Of a stretch of DNA of 64,000 nucleotides, positions 24,986-34,644 are shown one piece after another. The position numbers and the translations under genes are program-made. The stretch is from Lachnobacterium bovis DSM 14045 (GTDB lineage: Bacteria; Bacillota; Clostridia; Lachnospirales; Lachnospiraceae): the NCBI RefSeq assembly GCF_900107245.1, contig NZ_FNPG01000009.1:1-64000 (forward strand), given 5' to 3'. Within the stretch, counting starts at the first letter, position 1. Each line of letters opens with the position of its first letter. The notes under the pieces are model-generated. The model did no database searches. It had not been told where the DNA came from and saw only the letters and a list, made by a program, of their open reading frames with translations.

Positions 24986-25771
24986 TCAAATTAAATAATT
25001 AAATAATGAGCCACTATTATAGTTATTTGTGTATGCTCCATCAAAATTATATGTATTTGATTTATTGGCTTCATTCTTTGCATTCATCTGAATCATAGAT
25101 GCATTAAGCCTTGTACTATAACCATATGATGCATTGTCTTTAAACAAAACTTTTAACTTGTCCTTATCTGCATTTTTTAAAACTTCATCATCAATCTTAA
25201 GCGTTTTATCTTCATTTATTGTTATTCCGACCGCTTTTAATAATTTTTCATTAGATTTTGTCGCATTAACTAGATTTTCATATGATTTATCAATTGTAGT
25301 TGATTTAATATTTTCCTTTTCTTTAAGCAAACTATTATAATTATCTACAAATTCATTAATCTTTTTATTTAGTTTTTCTGAATCATCATAAATCTTATTG
25401 TCAGAATTGAGCTCTTTCGCAGTTTTAATCAGCTTATCTGCTTTTTCCTCAACTGCTACAATTGTCTTGTTTGATTCTTTAGAAACTGATGTACTCTTAG
25501 CATTATCTTTATCAATATTAAGTGATTCTTTTATTCTTGCTAAAGTATCAACATCTTCATATTTAGTTTTACTCTTGCTTGAACTACTACTTCCTTCAAC
25601 TTTATTTATGTATGATTTGACCAATTGTCCATAGCCACCAAATTTAATCGTGCTATAATCACTCGATAATTTGTAAATGCTTGATATGCTATTGGTATTG
25701 GTTTTATTATTCTGATTCTGTGAAAAAAGCATACTTATAGATTGACTATTAAATCCTGTTGTTATTGCCAT
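24986..25771 (-). CDS. Hypothetical protein with a FliD-like C-terminal part
   Basis: The 261-residue protein starts MAITTGFNSQSISMLF and has no signal peptide or membrane helix. Its second half follows the flagellar-cap (FliD) C-terminal pattern: FVDNYNSLLKEKEN, then LLKAVGITINEDKTLKIDDEVL, then KVLFKDNASYG, ending GSLFNYL. FliD itself is usually 450 residues or more, so this is a short relative or a mimic. No flagellar gene is adjacent, though cheV lies about 5 kb away. ATG at 25771 is chosen over 25804 because GGGGGTG stands six bases before it. A function in flagellar capping cannot be claimed. Confidence 0.65.
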   Translation of the reverse strand: MAITTGFNSQSISMLFSQNQNNKTNTNSISSIYKLSSDYSTIKFGGYGQLVKSYINKVEGSSSSSKSKTKYEDVDTLARIKESLNIDKDNAKSTSVSKESNKTIVAVEEKADKLIKTAKELNSDNKIYDDSEKLNKKINEFVDNYNSLLKEKENIKSTTIDKSYENLVNATKSNEKLLKAVGITINEDKTLKIDDEVLKNADKDKLKVLFKDNASYGYSTRLNASMIQMNAKNEANKSNTYNFDGAYTNNYNSGSLFNYLI

Positions 25772-25840
25772 AAATTCACCCCCTTTTGATAATTTTGCAT
25801 ACACTTACGTATATTATATCGTCAAAAGAGGGTGTTTTAT

Positions 25841-25892
25841 GATTAAATATAATGATTAAATATAATGACTAAATATAGTGATTGAATATAAT
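25841..25892. repeat. 13-bp tandem repeat, four copies
   Basis: The unit GATTAAATATAAT starts at 25841, 25854, 25867 and 25880 (two identical copies, then two with one or two changes), with a weaker fifth copy running into the ung stop codon at 25895-25897. It lies directly past the ung gene. Confidence 0.85.
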
Positions 25893-25894
25893 AA

Positions 25895-26572
25895 TTAATT
25901 TATATTTTCAATCTGCCAATCAATCGGTTTTATACCATTTTTTTCTAAAAAATCATTTGTTTGACTAAAATGTTTGCATCCAAAGAATCCTCTATATGCT
26001 GATAAAGGACTTGGATGAGGAGCTTTTAAAACCAAATGTTTAGGATTTGTTACCATTTTTTCTTTCATTTGCGCTGGTCGTCCCCATAACAAGAATACAA
26101 CTGGCTCTTCTTTCTCATTTACTGCTTTTATGATTGCATCAGTAAATTTTTCCCATCCATGTCCTCTATGCGAATTTGCCTGATGTGCTCTTACCGTCAA
26201 AACAGTGTTCAACATTAACACTCCCTGCTTGGCCCATTTTTCAAGGAAACCATTATTAGGAATATAACAACCCAAATCACTATTTAATTCTTTATATATA
26301 TTTTGCAAAGATGGTGGAATTTCTTTTTGATCCGGTAAAACGGAAAAACTCAATCCATGAGCCTGATGTTCATTATGGTAAGGATCTTGTCCTAAAATCA
26401 ACACTTTTACATCTTTTAATGGTGTCAAATGTAATGCATTAAAAATATCATCTGCTGGTGGATATATAGTTTGTGTTTGATATTCCTCCAAAACAAATTT
26501 ATATAAATCTTTATAGTAATCTTTTTTGTATTCTTTTTCTAAAACATTCTGCCAATCATTTGTAACTTTCAT
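25895..26572 (-). CDS. ung: Uracil-DNA glycosylase, family 1
   Basis: The 225-residue enzyme removes uracil from DNA. The catalytic water-activating motif GQDPYH is at residues 61-66 (D63), the uracil-recognition region includes LLWGRPAQ, and the DNA-intercalation motif [11 protein letters not shown] is near 186-196. Length matches the family. The RBS is weak (AGAGA directly before the ATG). It lies downstream of hisF-hisH on the same strand, 32 bases after hisF, so it may share that transcript. Confidence 0.97.
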   Translation of the reverse strand: MKVTNDWQNVLEKEYKKDYYKDLYKFVLEEYQTQTIYPPADDIFNALHLTPLKDVKVLILGQDPYHNEHQAHGLSFSVLPDQKEIPPSLQNIYKELNSDLGCYIPNNGFLEKWAKQGVLMLNTVLTVRAHQANSHRGHGWEKFTDAIIKAVNEKEEPVVFLLWGRPAQMKEKMVTNPKHLVLKAPHPSPLSAYRGFFGCKHFSQTNDFLEKNGIKPIDWQIENIN

Positions 26573-26604
26573 TCTCTAGTATAACTTAATATGTTATCTC
26601 CTTC

Positions 26605-27366
26605 CTACAATCTAACCGATATTCCCTTTTTTGCTAAATATTCCTTTAAATCTTTGATTTCTAACTCCTTATAGTGGAAAAGTGATGCTGCAAGCACTGC
26701 ATCTGCTTTTCCTTCTTCTAGTGCATCGTAAAAATGTTCTTTTACTCCAGCACCTCCAGAAGCAATTACAGGAATTGATACATTTTCAGCAATAGTTCTT
26801 GTGAGTTCTATATCGTATCCATTTTTGGTGCCATCACAATCCATACTTGTAAGCAAAATTTCTCCTGCTCCTAATTGATCTGCTTTTTGGGCCCACTCAA
26901 CTGCATCTAAGCCTGTATCAACTCTACCTCCGTTTTTATAAACATTCCAACCGCTATTATCTTCACGTTTTCTAGCATCTATCGCCACTACTACGCACTG
27001 ACTTCCAAAACGTTCTGCGGCTTCTGCAATTAAATCAGGATTATTTATTGCAGCGGAATTTATTGAAATCTTATCAGCTCCTTCTCTCAATAAGGCCTTA
27101 AAATCCTCGACAGTTCTGATTCCTCCTCCTACTGTAAATGGTATAAATACATTTGAAGCAACCTTAGAAACCATATCTATCACTGTATTTCTGTTATCGG
27201 ATGAAGCTGTTATATCTAAAAATACTAATTCATCTGCTCCTGCTTTATCATAAACTTTTGCAATTTCAACTGGATCTCCTGCATCCTTTAAATTGATAAA
27301 ATTAACTCCTTTTACTACTCTTCCATCTTTTACATCTAAACATGGAATTATTCTTTTTGTAAACAT
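26605..27366 (-). CDS. hisF: Imidazole glycerol phosphate synthase, cyclase subunit
   Basis: HisF uses the ammonia made by HisH to close the imidazole ring of imidazole-glycerol phosphate in histidine synthesis, releasing AICAR. The 253-residue barrel has both catalytic aspartates, D11 ([12 protein letters not shown]) and D130 ([10 protein letters not shown]), and the phosphate loops GGGIR and ASGGAG. It follows hisH after 110 bases of AT-rich sequence. No other his gene is in the window, so the rest of the pathway is encoded elsewhere. Confidence 0.97.
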   Translation of the reverse strand: MFTKRIIPCLDVKDGRVVKGVNFINLKDAGDPVEIAKVYDKAGADELVFLDITASSDNRNTVIDMVSKVASNVFIPFTVGGGIRTVEDFKALLREGADKISINSAAINNPDLIAEAAERFGSQCVVVAIDARKREDNSGWNVYKNGGRVDTGLDAVEWAQKADQLGAGEILLTSMDCDGTKNGYDIELTRTIAENVSIPVIASGGAGVKEHFYDALEEGKADAVLAASLFHYKELEIKDLKEYLAKKGISVRL

Positions 27367-27476
27367 AGTATTCCCTTTCTTTTTTAACTGCAGTTTTGAT
27401 ACTATTTCTTTGAAATTTTTTTATTATTTTTAATTATTTCTATTAAAAAAATTCTCTAAAAATTAAATTCAAAACT

Positions 27477-28085
27477 TTACTTTATGTTGCAAAAATTTTC
27501 CAAAATTTTTAATCCTACGCTACTACTCTTCTCTGGATGGAATTGACATGCAAAAACATTATCCTTTTCAACAGAAGCATGAATATTAACGCCATATTCT
27601 GTAGTAGCTTTAACTATTTGCTCATCTTTTGCTTTCAAATAATAAGAATGGACAAAATATACATAAGGATTAGCATCAAGTCCCTTGAACAAACGTCCAT
27701 CTGGGGTGATATCTAAACTATTCCATCCAATATGAGGAATCTTTAATCCTTCCTTTGATGGAATTCGTATAATTTGTCCATCCAAAATATTTAATCCCTC
27801 AACGCCGCTACTTTCTTCACTTCCTTCAAATAAAAGTTGTAATCCAAGACAAATTCCCAAAAATGGTTTACCTTCAGAAACTACTTCCTTTATTGCTTTG
27901 TCGAGTTCATATTTTTTTAATTGTACCATTGCTTTTCCAAAAGCTCCGACTCCTGGCAAAACAACTTTGTCCGCCGAAAGAATAGTATTCAAATCTCTTG
28001 TAACAACACATTCTTCTTTCAGCGAAACAAAGGCTTTTTCTACACTTTTTAAATTGCCAGCATTGTAGTCAATAATTGCTATCAT
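27477..28085 (-). CDS. hisH: Imidazole glycerol phosphate synthase, glutaminase subunit
   Basis: HisH is the class I glutamine amidotransferase that feeds ammonia to HisF. The 202-residue protein has the nucleophile elbow GICLGLQ with C79, the oxyanion loop PGVGAFG at residues 44-50, and the His-Glu pair in QFHPEKS near 185-190. It starts 12 bases after the end of the acidic membrane-protein gene, so hisH-hisF-ung probably share that gene's transcript, at least in part. Confidence 0.96.
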   Translation of the reverse strand: MIAIIDYNAGNLKSVEKAFVSLKEECVVTRDLNTILSADKVVLPGVGAFGKAMVQLKKYELDKAIKEVVSEGKPFLGICLGLQLLFEGSEESSGVEGLNILDGQIIRIPSKEGLKIPHIGWNSLDITPDGRLFKGLDANPYVYFVHSYYLKAKDEQIVKATTEYGVNIHASVEKDNVFACQFHPEKSSSVGLKILENFCNIK

Positions 28086-28097
28086 AGTAGTGGTCTC

Positions 28098-30179
28098 CTA
28101 ACTTTCAAGTAAGCCTAATTCTCTTACTTTCTTATATATTTCGATTGAATATTGATTCCAATCTCCTATATTATACCACTGCTTGGCCTGTTCTGGCGAT
28201 ACCCCAAATGAATCTTGTAATGCAGCATCAATTTGGTTTTCATAATCTGTTAGCTCTTTTTCACATTTTAGTTGTTTTGCTAATTCTCTATAATTTTCAC
28301 ATCTACCTTTACCACACACAAGAGCATCTAAGGCCATATCATATTTATGTGCTTTATAAAATGTCATATACGCATTGTATCTACCTTCTAGACTTGCAAA
28401 CATTTCTGCTTTTGCATACATTTTTTCATCTGTTTTTTTTATGTCTAATCCGGATAGTTCTTGATATGCCTGAGAATATTTTTTTTGTTCAAACGAAGTT
28501 TTAGCATTCTTCATAAGCATATCTTTTCGTATTAGATTGGTTCCTAAATATATAAATGCCAAAAGTGACAATGCCATAATCCAAATTGTAATTACTGGGC
28601 CTTTTGGTAATGGTGGCGTATTATCTACTTCTTTTGGTTTCTTTTCTTTTTTAGGTTTTTCCTTCTTTGGTTTCTTTTCTTTCTTTGGTTTTTCTTTCTT
28701 TTCTTTAGGCTTTTTCTCTTTTTTCTTTTTTTCTTTTTTCTTTTTTCCTTTGGAATCGGCACCTTCTGCGCCACTCATCCCTAATTCTGCTAAAATAGCT
28801 GCATTTTCTTCTGAAAGTTCACCTGCTGTTGCATCTCCTGCTCCGGCAGTGCCTTCTTCATCTTCATCATCCGGTCCAAATAGCATTCCCACTAATTTTG
28901 CAAAAAAGCCACCTTTTTTTTCACCAGCACCTTTATCTTTTTTCTTTTTTCCTTTTTTCTTGCCCTTTGAATTATCTTCATCTGAACCTTCTTCAATTGA
29001 TTCATCCGAATCATCTCCACTATCAGATGTATCTTCTGTTTCAAGATTTGATAATCCTTCAGCCAATTCCTCTAACGAGGGTTCTCCTGAAGATTCACTT
29101 GAAGTCTCAGCCTCTAAATTTATTTCATCACTTGAACTTTTATCTTCATCATCTTTAAACAAATCATCTAAATCATCTAAACCTAAATCCAAATTAGAAT
29201 CGTCTAACAATTCCTCAATTGATTCATTTTCTTTCTCTGCCAAATCTATTTCACCTTCTTTACTCTCAGAAGTAATATTTTCTATTTCTGGCTCAGTCTG
29301 TGTAGTTTCTGCTGTTTCTAATTTTTCTGTTTCATCATTTTCTACATCTTCTTTTTCTTCGTCTTCTCTTACTTCATCTTCTTTTTCTTCATCTTCTTTT
29401 TCTTCCATCTCACCGTCGTTACCAAGTTGACTAACTAAATCGTCAAACGATTCTTGTATGTCTGCTTCTAATGAATCATCCTCGTCTTCTTCGATATCTA
29501 AATCAAGAGTATCAATCTCATTTTCTGGTTCTTCAACATCATTTAACTGAATTTCATCTATGTTTAAGTTTAATTTTTCTCCTTCTTTGAGTTCTAAATC
29601 GTTTTCTGTATCCACGTCATTATCTAAATCTAAATCACCATCTAAATCAAGATTACTTTCTATGTCTAGGTCACTTTCTAAATTGCTATCTGATTCTAGA
29701 TTGCCTTCTAGATTTAGGTCATTTTCTAAATCTATGTCACTACCCAAATCCATAGATTCTATATCAGTTTCAACATCATCGCTTTCTTCCTCGTCTTCAT
29801 CTATAGGGCTCGTTCCATCTGTTCTTCCTAATAACTCTCTAAGCTCTTTGCCCTCATCAGTTTTAAATATATTATCGTTATTTTCTTTTTTCGCACGCTT
29901 TGTTGAATCATTTATTATTTTTTCAAATTCATCTAGTTCTTTTTCAATATTTTTTGCAAAAACTCCATTATTAGATGTTTGTTCTAATTCTTTATTGAAA
30001 TCTCTTAAAAAATCGTCCGCAGATTTTCTACCAAATGCACGAGATGGATCTACTTTTTCATCTAAATGATTGACAGATAGAGCAGAAGCTTCAGCTTTAT
30101 TTAAAGCCGAATCACTAACAGTTTCATCCATAGCTTTTAACAAATCATCTAAATAATCTTCTTCTGGATGTTTTTCCAT
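28098..30179 (-). CDS. Hypothetical acidic/lysine-rich single-pass membrane protein
   Basis: The roughly 693-residue protein has a sharply zoned composition. Residues 1-400 are very acidic, with degenerate repeats of the type LESDLDIES/LDLDGDLDLD (about 140-205) and runs of Asp/Glu. Residues 403-420 and 473-517 are lysine-rich (KKEKKPK-type repeats). One membrane helix lies near 526-548, and a 145-residue external end has helix pairs like tetratricopeptides (FEQKKYSQAYQEL, YKAHKYDMALDAL). The inner part is probably disordered. GGAGGGAGAG precedes ATG 30179, which is preferred to 30221. I know no named family. hisH follows 12 bases after it. Confidence 0.7.
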   Translation of the reverse strand: MEKHPEEDYLDDLLKAMDETVSDSALNKAEASALSVNHLDEKVDPSRAFGRKSADDFLRDFNKELEQTSNNGVFAKNIEKELDEFEKIINDSTKRAKKENNDNIFKTDEGKELRELLGRTDGTSPIDEDEEESDDVETDIESMDLGSDIDLENDLNLEGNLESDSNLESDLDIESNLDLDGDLDLDNDVDTENDLELKEGEKLNLNIDEIQLNDVEEPENEIDTLDLDIEEDEDDSLEADIQESFDDLVSQLGNDGEMEEKEDEEKEDEVREDEEKEDVENDETEKLETAETTQTEPEIENITSESKEGEIDLAEKENESIEELLDDSNLDLGLDDLDDLFKDDEDKSSSDEINLEAETSSESSGEPSLEELAEGLSNLETEDTSDSGDDSDESIEEGSDEDNSKGKKKGKKKKDKGAGEKKGGFFAKLVGMLFGPDDEDEEGTAGAGDATAGELSEENAAILAELGMSGAEGADSKGKKKKEKKKKEKKPKEKKEKPKKEKKPKKEKPKKEKKPKEVDNTPPLPKGPVITIWIMALSLLAFIYLGTNLIRKDMLMKNAKTSFEQKKYSQAYQELSGLDIKKTDEKMYAKAEMFASLEGRYNAYMTFYKAHKYDMALDALVCGKGRCENYRELAKQLKCEKELTDYENQIDAALQDSFGVSPEQAKQWYNIGDWNQYSIEIYKKVRELGLLES

Positions 30180-30283
30180 TTTCCACTCTCCCTCCAATCT
30201 TACTGCCCGTTTATTAAACACACAGTTTATTCTTTAGTTTTATACTATATAATCAAAAGAACTACAAATACTCTCTTTTAGTG

Positions 30284-30314
30284 AAAAAGGATGTGACACT
30301 CTTATCACATCCTT
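30284..30314 (-). terminator. Terminator of cheV
   Basis: AAGGATGTGA and TCACATCCTT pair perfectly around an eight-base loop. The minus strand continues with a T run. Confidence 0.8.
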
Positions 30315-30333
30315 AATTATTTTCTACATTCAT

Positions 30334-31254
30334 CTAGCCTCTTCTTGAACTATGAGCTTTATCAATTAAATCGTCAATTGCTGATACTAGCTGACCAATC
30401 TCTGGCTTAGTTAATTGTGCATCTGCACCTAACGACTCGCCTTTTCTTCTCATTTCATCGTTAACAAGTGAAGAGAAGATAATCAATGGAATTTCTTTCA
30501 TTTCATCATCACTTTTTACCAATTTTGTCAATCTATGACCATCCATCATAGGCATCTCAATATCCGTTACTATGCAATCAATTTTCTCGGCGACACCGCC
30601 TTCTTTTTTCATAGCTCTCAAACGATCCCATGCTTCCTGACCATTTCCGTTTATAATTAGGCTTGTATATCCTGCTTTCTTCAGACAATCTGTAATAAGT
30701 TTACTAAGTAGTGGAGAATCTTCTGCAATAAGAATAGTTGAATCGCTTCGGCTTCTTTCTTCTTTCATTGTATCTACGTCTGAAACTCTAAGACCTGTCT
30801 CTGGACTAATGCTTGATACAATAGACTCGAAATCCAAAATAACGACTAGCTTTGCTCCTAATTTGATTACACCGGTAGATGTGCTTGTATCCTGTGCATT
30901 TATTGTAGCATCAGGTTTAATTATTGCATCCCAAGATACACGATGGATTCCTAATACCTGATCAACATGAAAAGCAACATTTAATTTGTTAAAATTCGTA
31001 ATGATAAAAAGACCTTCACCTTTTGTCTCAGGTAAACCCAAACACTTTTTCAAACTTATAACAGTAATCATAGTATCTCTAGGCATAAAAATACCTTCTA
31101 CACTTGGATGCGAATTTGGAACTGGCGTAATTTGCTGATATTGTAAAATTTCTCTAATTTTGGCTACGTTAATTCCATAATGATTATCACCTAACGTGAA
31201 TTCTAATAATTCTAATTCATTGGTTCCTGATTCTAATAGAATATTTGTATCCAT
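30334..31254 (-). CDS. cheV: Chemotaxis coupling protein CheV
   Basis: CheV couples chemoreceptors to the CheA kinase through its CheW part and adapts through its receiver part. The 306-residue protein has the CheW domain at about residues 13-145 (LEFTLGDNHYGINVAKIREIL) and a response-regulator receiver at about 172-300, with phosphoacceptor D231 (CIVTDIEMPMMDG) and the lysine in LTKPE. Length and order match the family. It is transcribed alone with its own terminator. Its presence implies that chemoreceptors and CheA, and probably flagella, are encoded elsewhere in the genome. Confidence 0.93.
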   Translation of the reverse strand: MDTNILLESGTNELELLEFTLGDNHYGINVAKIREILQYQQITPVPNSHPSVEGIFMPRDTMITVISLKKCLGLPETKGEGLFIITNFNKLNVAFHVDQVLGIHRVSWDAIIKPDATINAQDTSTSTGVIKLGAKLVVILDFESIVSSISPETGLRVSDVDTMKEERSRSDSTILIAEDSPLLSKLITDCLKKAGYTSLIINGNGQEAWDRLRAMKKEGGVAEKIDCIVTDIEMPMMDGHRLTKLVKSDDEMKEIPLIIFSSLVNDEMRRKGESLGADAQLTKPEIGQLVSAIDDLIDKAHSSRRG

Positions 31255-31355
31255 TTAGTCTCCTCCCCGAGCAATGACAACATAACAAAAACGTTAACAT
31301 AATATATCTATATTCAGATATCTATGTCTTATATATCGTCACACACTCGCTATTT

Positions 31356-32111
31356 TTATAATTTGACAGCACTTTTTGTTCCATTTACAGTCGCCTCTAA
31401 CAAAATTCCACCTAAACCTGCTGCCGCATCACTAGGTATTTCAAAAAGCATTACCATATCTATAGAACTATTAGCTGTTACTGTACCCGTATATGTAAAG
31501 AAATCATTTGAAAGCAAACTCTTCATTGCAGGATAAGTCTCTCCATTTATTTTTGCAGATATATCTAATGTTTTCATTAAATTGTTAACTGCCACATCCG
31601 AACTAGTCTTATTAGTTACTTTCAAATGAACTACTGCGTACAACATGCCTGGCTGAGGTGAAATAGAATACACGCCCTTTTCATTGAAACTTTGAGCGGT
31701 TGTTGTACCAGTACACTCTATCGTCAAATCGTTTTCATGTTCCATTAATTTAGCTAAGGTTGTCGACGATGAATTATCTTCTTTATTTTCTGATGTCGTT
31801 TGATTATTTTCTTTATTCTCCTTCGTATCAGATTTCTCAGTGTTTTTCTCTTCATCTACCTCTGTACTCTCTTCCGTATTTTTCTCTTCAACTTTTTCCT
31901 CTGTAGACCGTTCTAGCACCGGATCAGGTAACGTACAATTTAATCCATCTTTTTGATAAGTATTATATTTTGCTACTACTTTAGCCGAATAATTAGTAAT
32001 CAACGCATTTTCGTCATCGGTTAATTCAATTAGTGGAGTTACTACGCAACCACTTAAAAGTAACGAATTTGAAAGTAGTAACGCTAAGAGTATACCTTTT
32101 TTGTTTTTCAT
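31356..32111 (-). CDS. Hypothetical lipoprotein with DUF4352-like domain
   Basis: The 251-residue surface protein has a clear lipobox, LLSGC with C22. Residues about 70-120 form a Glu/Lys/Asn/Thr-rich linker (EEKNTEESTEVDEEKN). The C-terminal 120 residues look like an immunoglobulin-type DUF4352 domain (GMLYAVVHLKVTNKTSSDV, then VMLFEIPSDA). Such domains are common in Firmicutes lipoproteins of unknown function. A two-component gene pair lies upstream on the same strand with 187 bases between, so co-regulation is possible but not shown. Confidence 0.75.
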   Translation of the reverse strand: MKNKKGILLALLLSNSLLLSGCVVTPLIELTDDENALITNYSAKVVAKYNTYQKDGLNCTLPDPVLERSTEEKVEEKNTEESTEVDEEKNTEKSDTKENKENNQTTSENKEDNSSSTTLAKLMEHENDLTIECTGTTTAQSFNEKGVYSISPQPGMLYAVVHLKVTNKTSSDVAVNNLMKTLDISAKINGETYPAMKSLLSNDFFTYTGTVTANSSIDMVMLFEIPSDAAAGLGGILLEATVNGTKSAVKL

Positions 32112-32298
32112 AGTATTCCTCCGCCTTTACTTTTATGAAAAAACACATCTTAACTTATTATTATAACTATCATAAGTTGTCATAACACAACTCCACAGAC
32201 AATCATAATAATTCTACTTTAGTTATCGTAATAATCCACTATTTTTTTAACCTTACGAATATTCTTAAATTATAAACATTTTAAAAACTTTATAGCAA

Positions 32299-33789
32299 TT
32301 AGCCTTTTTGAAGTTCCATCCAGAATGCAACTCCATTTTTTTTGTTTTCTACTCCACATTTTTGATGGAAGGAATCCATTATAGCTTTTACAATTGATAA
32401 ACCAATACCAGAGCCACCATATTCTCTAGTTCTTGCTTTATCAACTTTGTAAAATTTAATCCAAACTTTATCAATTTCTTCTTCTGGAATCAAATCTCCC
32501 GTATTAAATACTGTTGTTCTTACAATATCATCTTTTACTTCAACATTTATTTCAATTTGTTTTTCATTTTTTGCATAATGAATTGCATTACTTAAAAAAT
32601 TAGAAATAACCTCCTCAACCTTAAATTCATCGCCCCACACATAAATCGGATTGTTAATTTTAAATTTAATATTTATGTCATTCTGAGAAGCCATCAAGGA
32701 TGACGCATTAACAACTCCGTCAATTAATTCACCTAACTCAAATCTCTTCATTTCAACCATTTCGTTACCAAACTCTAATTGGTTTAATGTCAACAGTTTT
32801 TGAACCATTTTATTCATTTTGCCAGCTTCATCAATAATAACATCGCTGTAAAAATCCTTACTTTCAGGATCATCATTAATACATTCTTTTAATCCTTCAG
32901 CATACCCCTGAATCAATGCAAGAGGCGTCTTTAACTCGTGTGAGACATTTGATAAAAATTCTTTTCTCATCTCATCAATTTTTTCTTTCTTTTCAAGGTC
33001 TTGCATAAGTTCATTATTTGCCTCTTTTAGCTCAGAAATAACGTCTTGCAAAGTATCTGATAAAATATTCATATTATTTCCAAGTTCGTCAGTTTCTCTA
33101 CTACTAAGCATATAACTTTTATATTTTGCATCAAAATTTAGATTAGTTATTTCTTTAGAAATCTTTGACAATTGAAGAATTGGTCTTGATATTCTTCTCG
33201 ACACAAAAATAATAACTATTGCACTTCCAATAACTGCTAGTCCACCTACACATTCAAAAAAGAAATTTGTAAGTTGCGCACTTTCTCTAATACTTTCTAA
33301 AGGTGTTCTCATAAAAATTGTTGATCCATCGCCGAGTTTTCCATATAGAGTCAAAAAGTAAGCATTCATTCTATCGTCAAAACGTTTTTGTAGGACATAA
33401 TTTTTTTCTTTCTTCAAAACAACGGCATTATCATCATCTCCATAAATCATGTCGTTAATTTGCATAAAAATATATGGTTCATTAGTTGATGACGATCTAA
33501 TTGTTGTTTTATCGCTTCCTACTATAGCAATCGTAAGATTTTTATTTGCGCATATGGATTCAAACTTTATATCAAATTTACTTGAAGATAAATAATTATT
33601 ATTTGCTGCTTTATTAATTATTTTGAATCCATCTATAATTGAATTTTCTTTTTTATAAACATAAAAGCGTTCCAAACAAGTACTGTTTATAAAAGCACAC
33701 AACAATATTGTGCCCGCAACCAAAGAAACCATAGTAACAATTAGCTGAATTGTTAACGGCGCTCTCTTTTTTTTCAACACGTCTTCCAT
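32299..33789 (-). CDS. Sensor histidine kinase (OmpR-type partner)
   Basis: The roughly 496-residue kinase has two membrane helices (about residues 15-38 and 170-195) around an external domain of about 130 residues, a HAMP linker, a dimerisation domain with phosphorylated H284 (SNVSHELKTPLAL), and the ATPase domain with NFLSNAIHYA and GGSGIGLSIV. The ATG at 33789 has GGAG six bases upstream and is preferred to the one at 33801. The gene starts 43 bases after its response-regulator gene, a standard pair. The external signal is not known. Confidence 0.93.
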   Translation of the reverse strand: MEDVLKKKRAPLTIQLIVTMVSLVAGTILLCAFINSTCLERFYVYKKENSIIDGFKIINKAANNNYLSSSKFDIKFESICANKNLTIAIVGSDKTTIRSSSTNEPYIFMQINDMIYGDDDNAVVLKKEKNYVLQKRFDDRMNAYFLTLYGKLGDGSTIFMRTPLESIRESAQLTNFFFECVGGLAVIGSAIVIIFVSRRISRPILQLSKISKEITNLNFDAKYKSYMLSSRETDELGNNMNILSDTLQDVISELKEANNELMQDLEKKEKIDEMRKEFLSNVSHELKTPLALIQGYAEGLKECINDDPESKDFYSDVIIDEAGKMNKMVQKLLTLNQLEFGNEMVEMKRFELGELIDGVVNASSLMASQNDINIKFKINNPIYVWGDEFKVEEVISNFLSNAIHYAKNEKQIEINVEVKDDIVRTTVFNTGDLIPEEEIDKVWIKFYKVDKARTREYGGSGIGLSIVKAIMDSFHQKCGVENKKNGVAFWMELQKG

Positions 33790-33832
33790 ACATTTCTCCA
33801 TTACTTCAAAATATTTTGGTTTTTATACTGTT

Positions 33833-34513
33833 TTATTTTTTTACATCAAACTTATATCCCATACCCCAAATAGTTTTAATAAGTTCACCTTTTTTACCCA
33901 TCTTATTTCTTAATTTTTTAACATGAGTATCTATTGTTCTTGCATCACCATAATAATCATAATTCCAGACATTATCTAAAATCTTATCTCTAGACAATGC
34001 AATTCCTGCATTTTCCATAAAATAAGACAATAATTCAAACTCTTTAAAGCTTAAATTAATAACTTCTCCATCAATTTCCAATAAATGAGCACTTTTATCT
34101 AGTTTAATTCCGTCCATTTCATACACTTCATCTGTATCATTTTGTGATGTTCTACGAATAATAGCGCCAACTCTTGCGACAAGTATTTTAGGTGAAAAAG
34201 GTTTCGTTACATATTCGTCAACACCTAGATTAAATCCCATCAATTCATCTGATTCATCACCTTTAGCTGTTAACATAATAATTGGAACCTTTGAGGAATC
34301 TCTTATTTCTTTACAAACCTCCCAACCGTTCATCTTAGGCATCATAATATCTAAAATTATCACTGCAATATCCTTATTTTCATAAAAAACTTTTAATGCT
34401 TCCTCTCCATCACCAGCTTCTAATACTTCATAGTCTTGTCTAACCAAAAAATCCTTTACTAATTTTCTCATTCTAGCTTCATCATCTACTACTAGTATTT
34501 TTAGTTTATCCAT
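33833..34513 (-). CDS. Response regulator, OmpR/PhoB family
   Basis: The 226-residue regulator has a receiver domain with acidic pocket D10/D11, phosphoacceptor D55 (VIILDIMMPK) and K104 (YVTKPF), then a winged-helix DNA-binding domain (about 130-225, with SRDKILDNVWNYDYYGDARTID split by the recognition helix). It is the first gene of the pair with the kinase downstream. TATACT near 34560 is a possible -10 box without a convincing -35 box. The target genes are not visible; the DUF4352 lipoprotein just downstream is a candidate by position only. Confidence 0.95.
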   Translation of the reverse strand: MDKLKILVVDDEARMRKLVKDFLVRQDYEVLEAGDGEEALKVFYENKDIAVIILDIMMPKMNGWEVCKEIRDSSKVPIIMLTAKGDESDELMGFNLGVDEYVTKPFSPKILVARVGAIIRRTSQNDTDEVYEMDGIKLDKSAHLLEIDGEVINLSFKEFELLSYFMENAGIALSRDKILDNVWNYDYYGDARTIDTHVKKLRNKMGKKGELIKTIWGMGYKFDVKK

Positions 34514-34589
34514 TTTATTTACCTCACTCTATTTTTACGTTCTCTAATTTGTTTCTAGTATAATCTACTCCTATGAAAAAAATGTGAAC

Positions 34590-34642
34590 AAAAAGCCCAT
34601 CTTTCGCACCACTTATATGTAAGTACTTTAAGATGGACTTTT
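34590..34642 (-). terminator. Terminator of the fbp operon
   Basis: AAAAGCCCATCTT and AAGATGGACTTTT pair around a long loop, followed on the minus strand by a T run. It separates the fbp operon from the two-component pair. Confidence 0.7.
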
Positions 34643-34644
34643 CC

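Noticed and set aside
28537-29430. Long plus-strand open frame, serine/phenylalanine-rich
   Set aside because: It is the antisense shadow of the acidic/lysine-rich membrane protein gene. Biased codons on the real strand keep the other strand open; there is no RBS.
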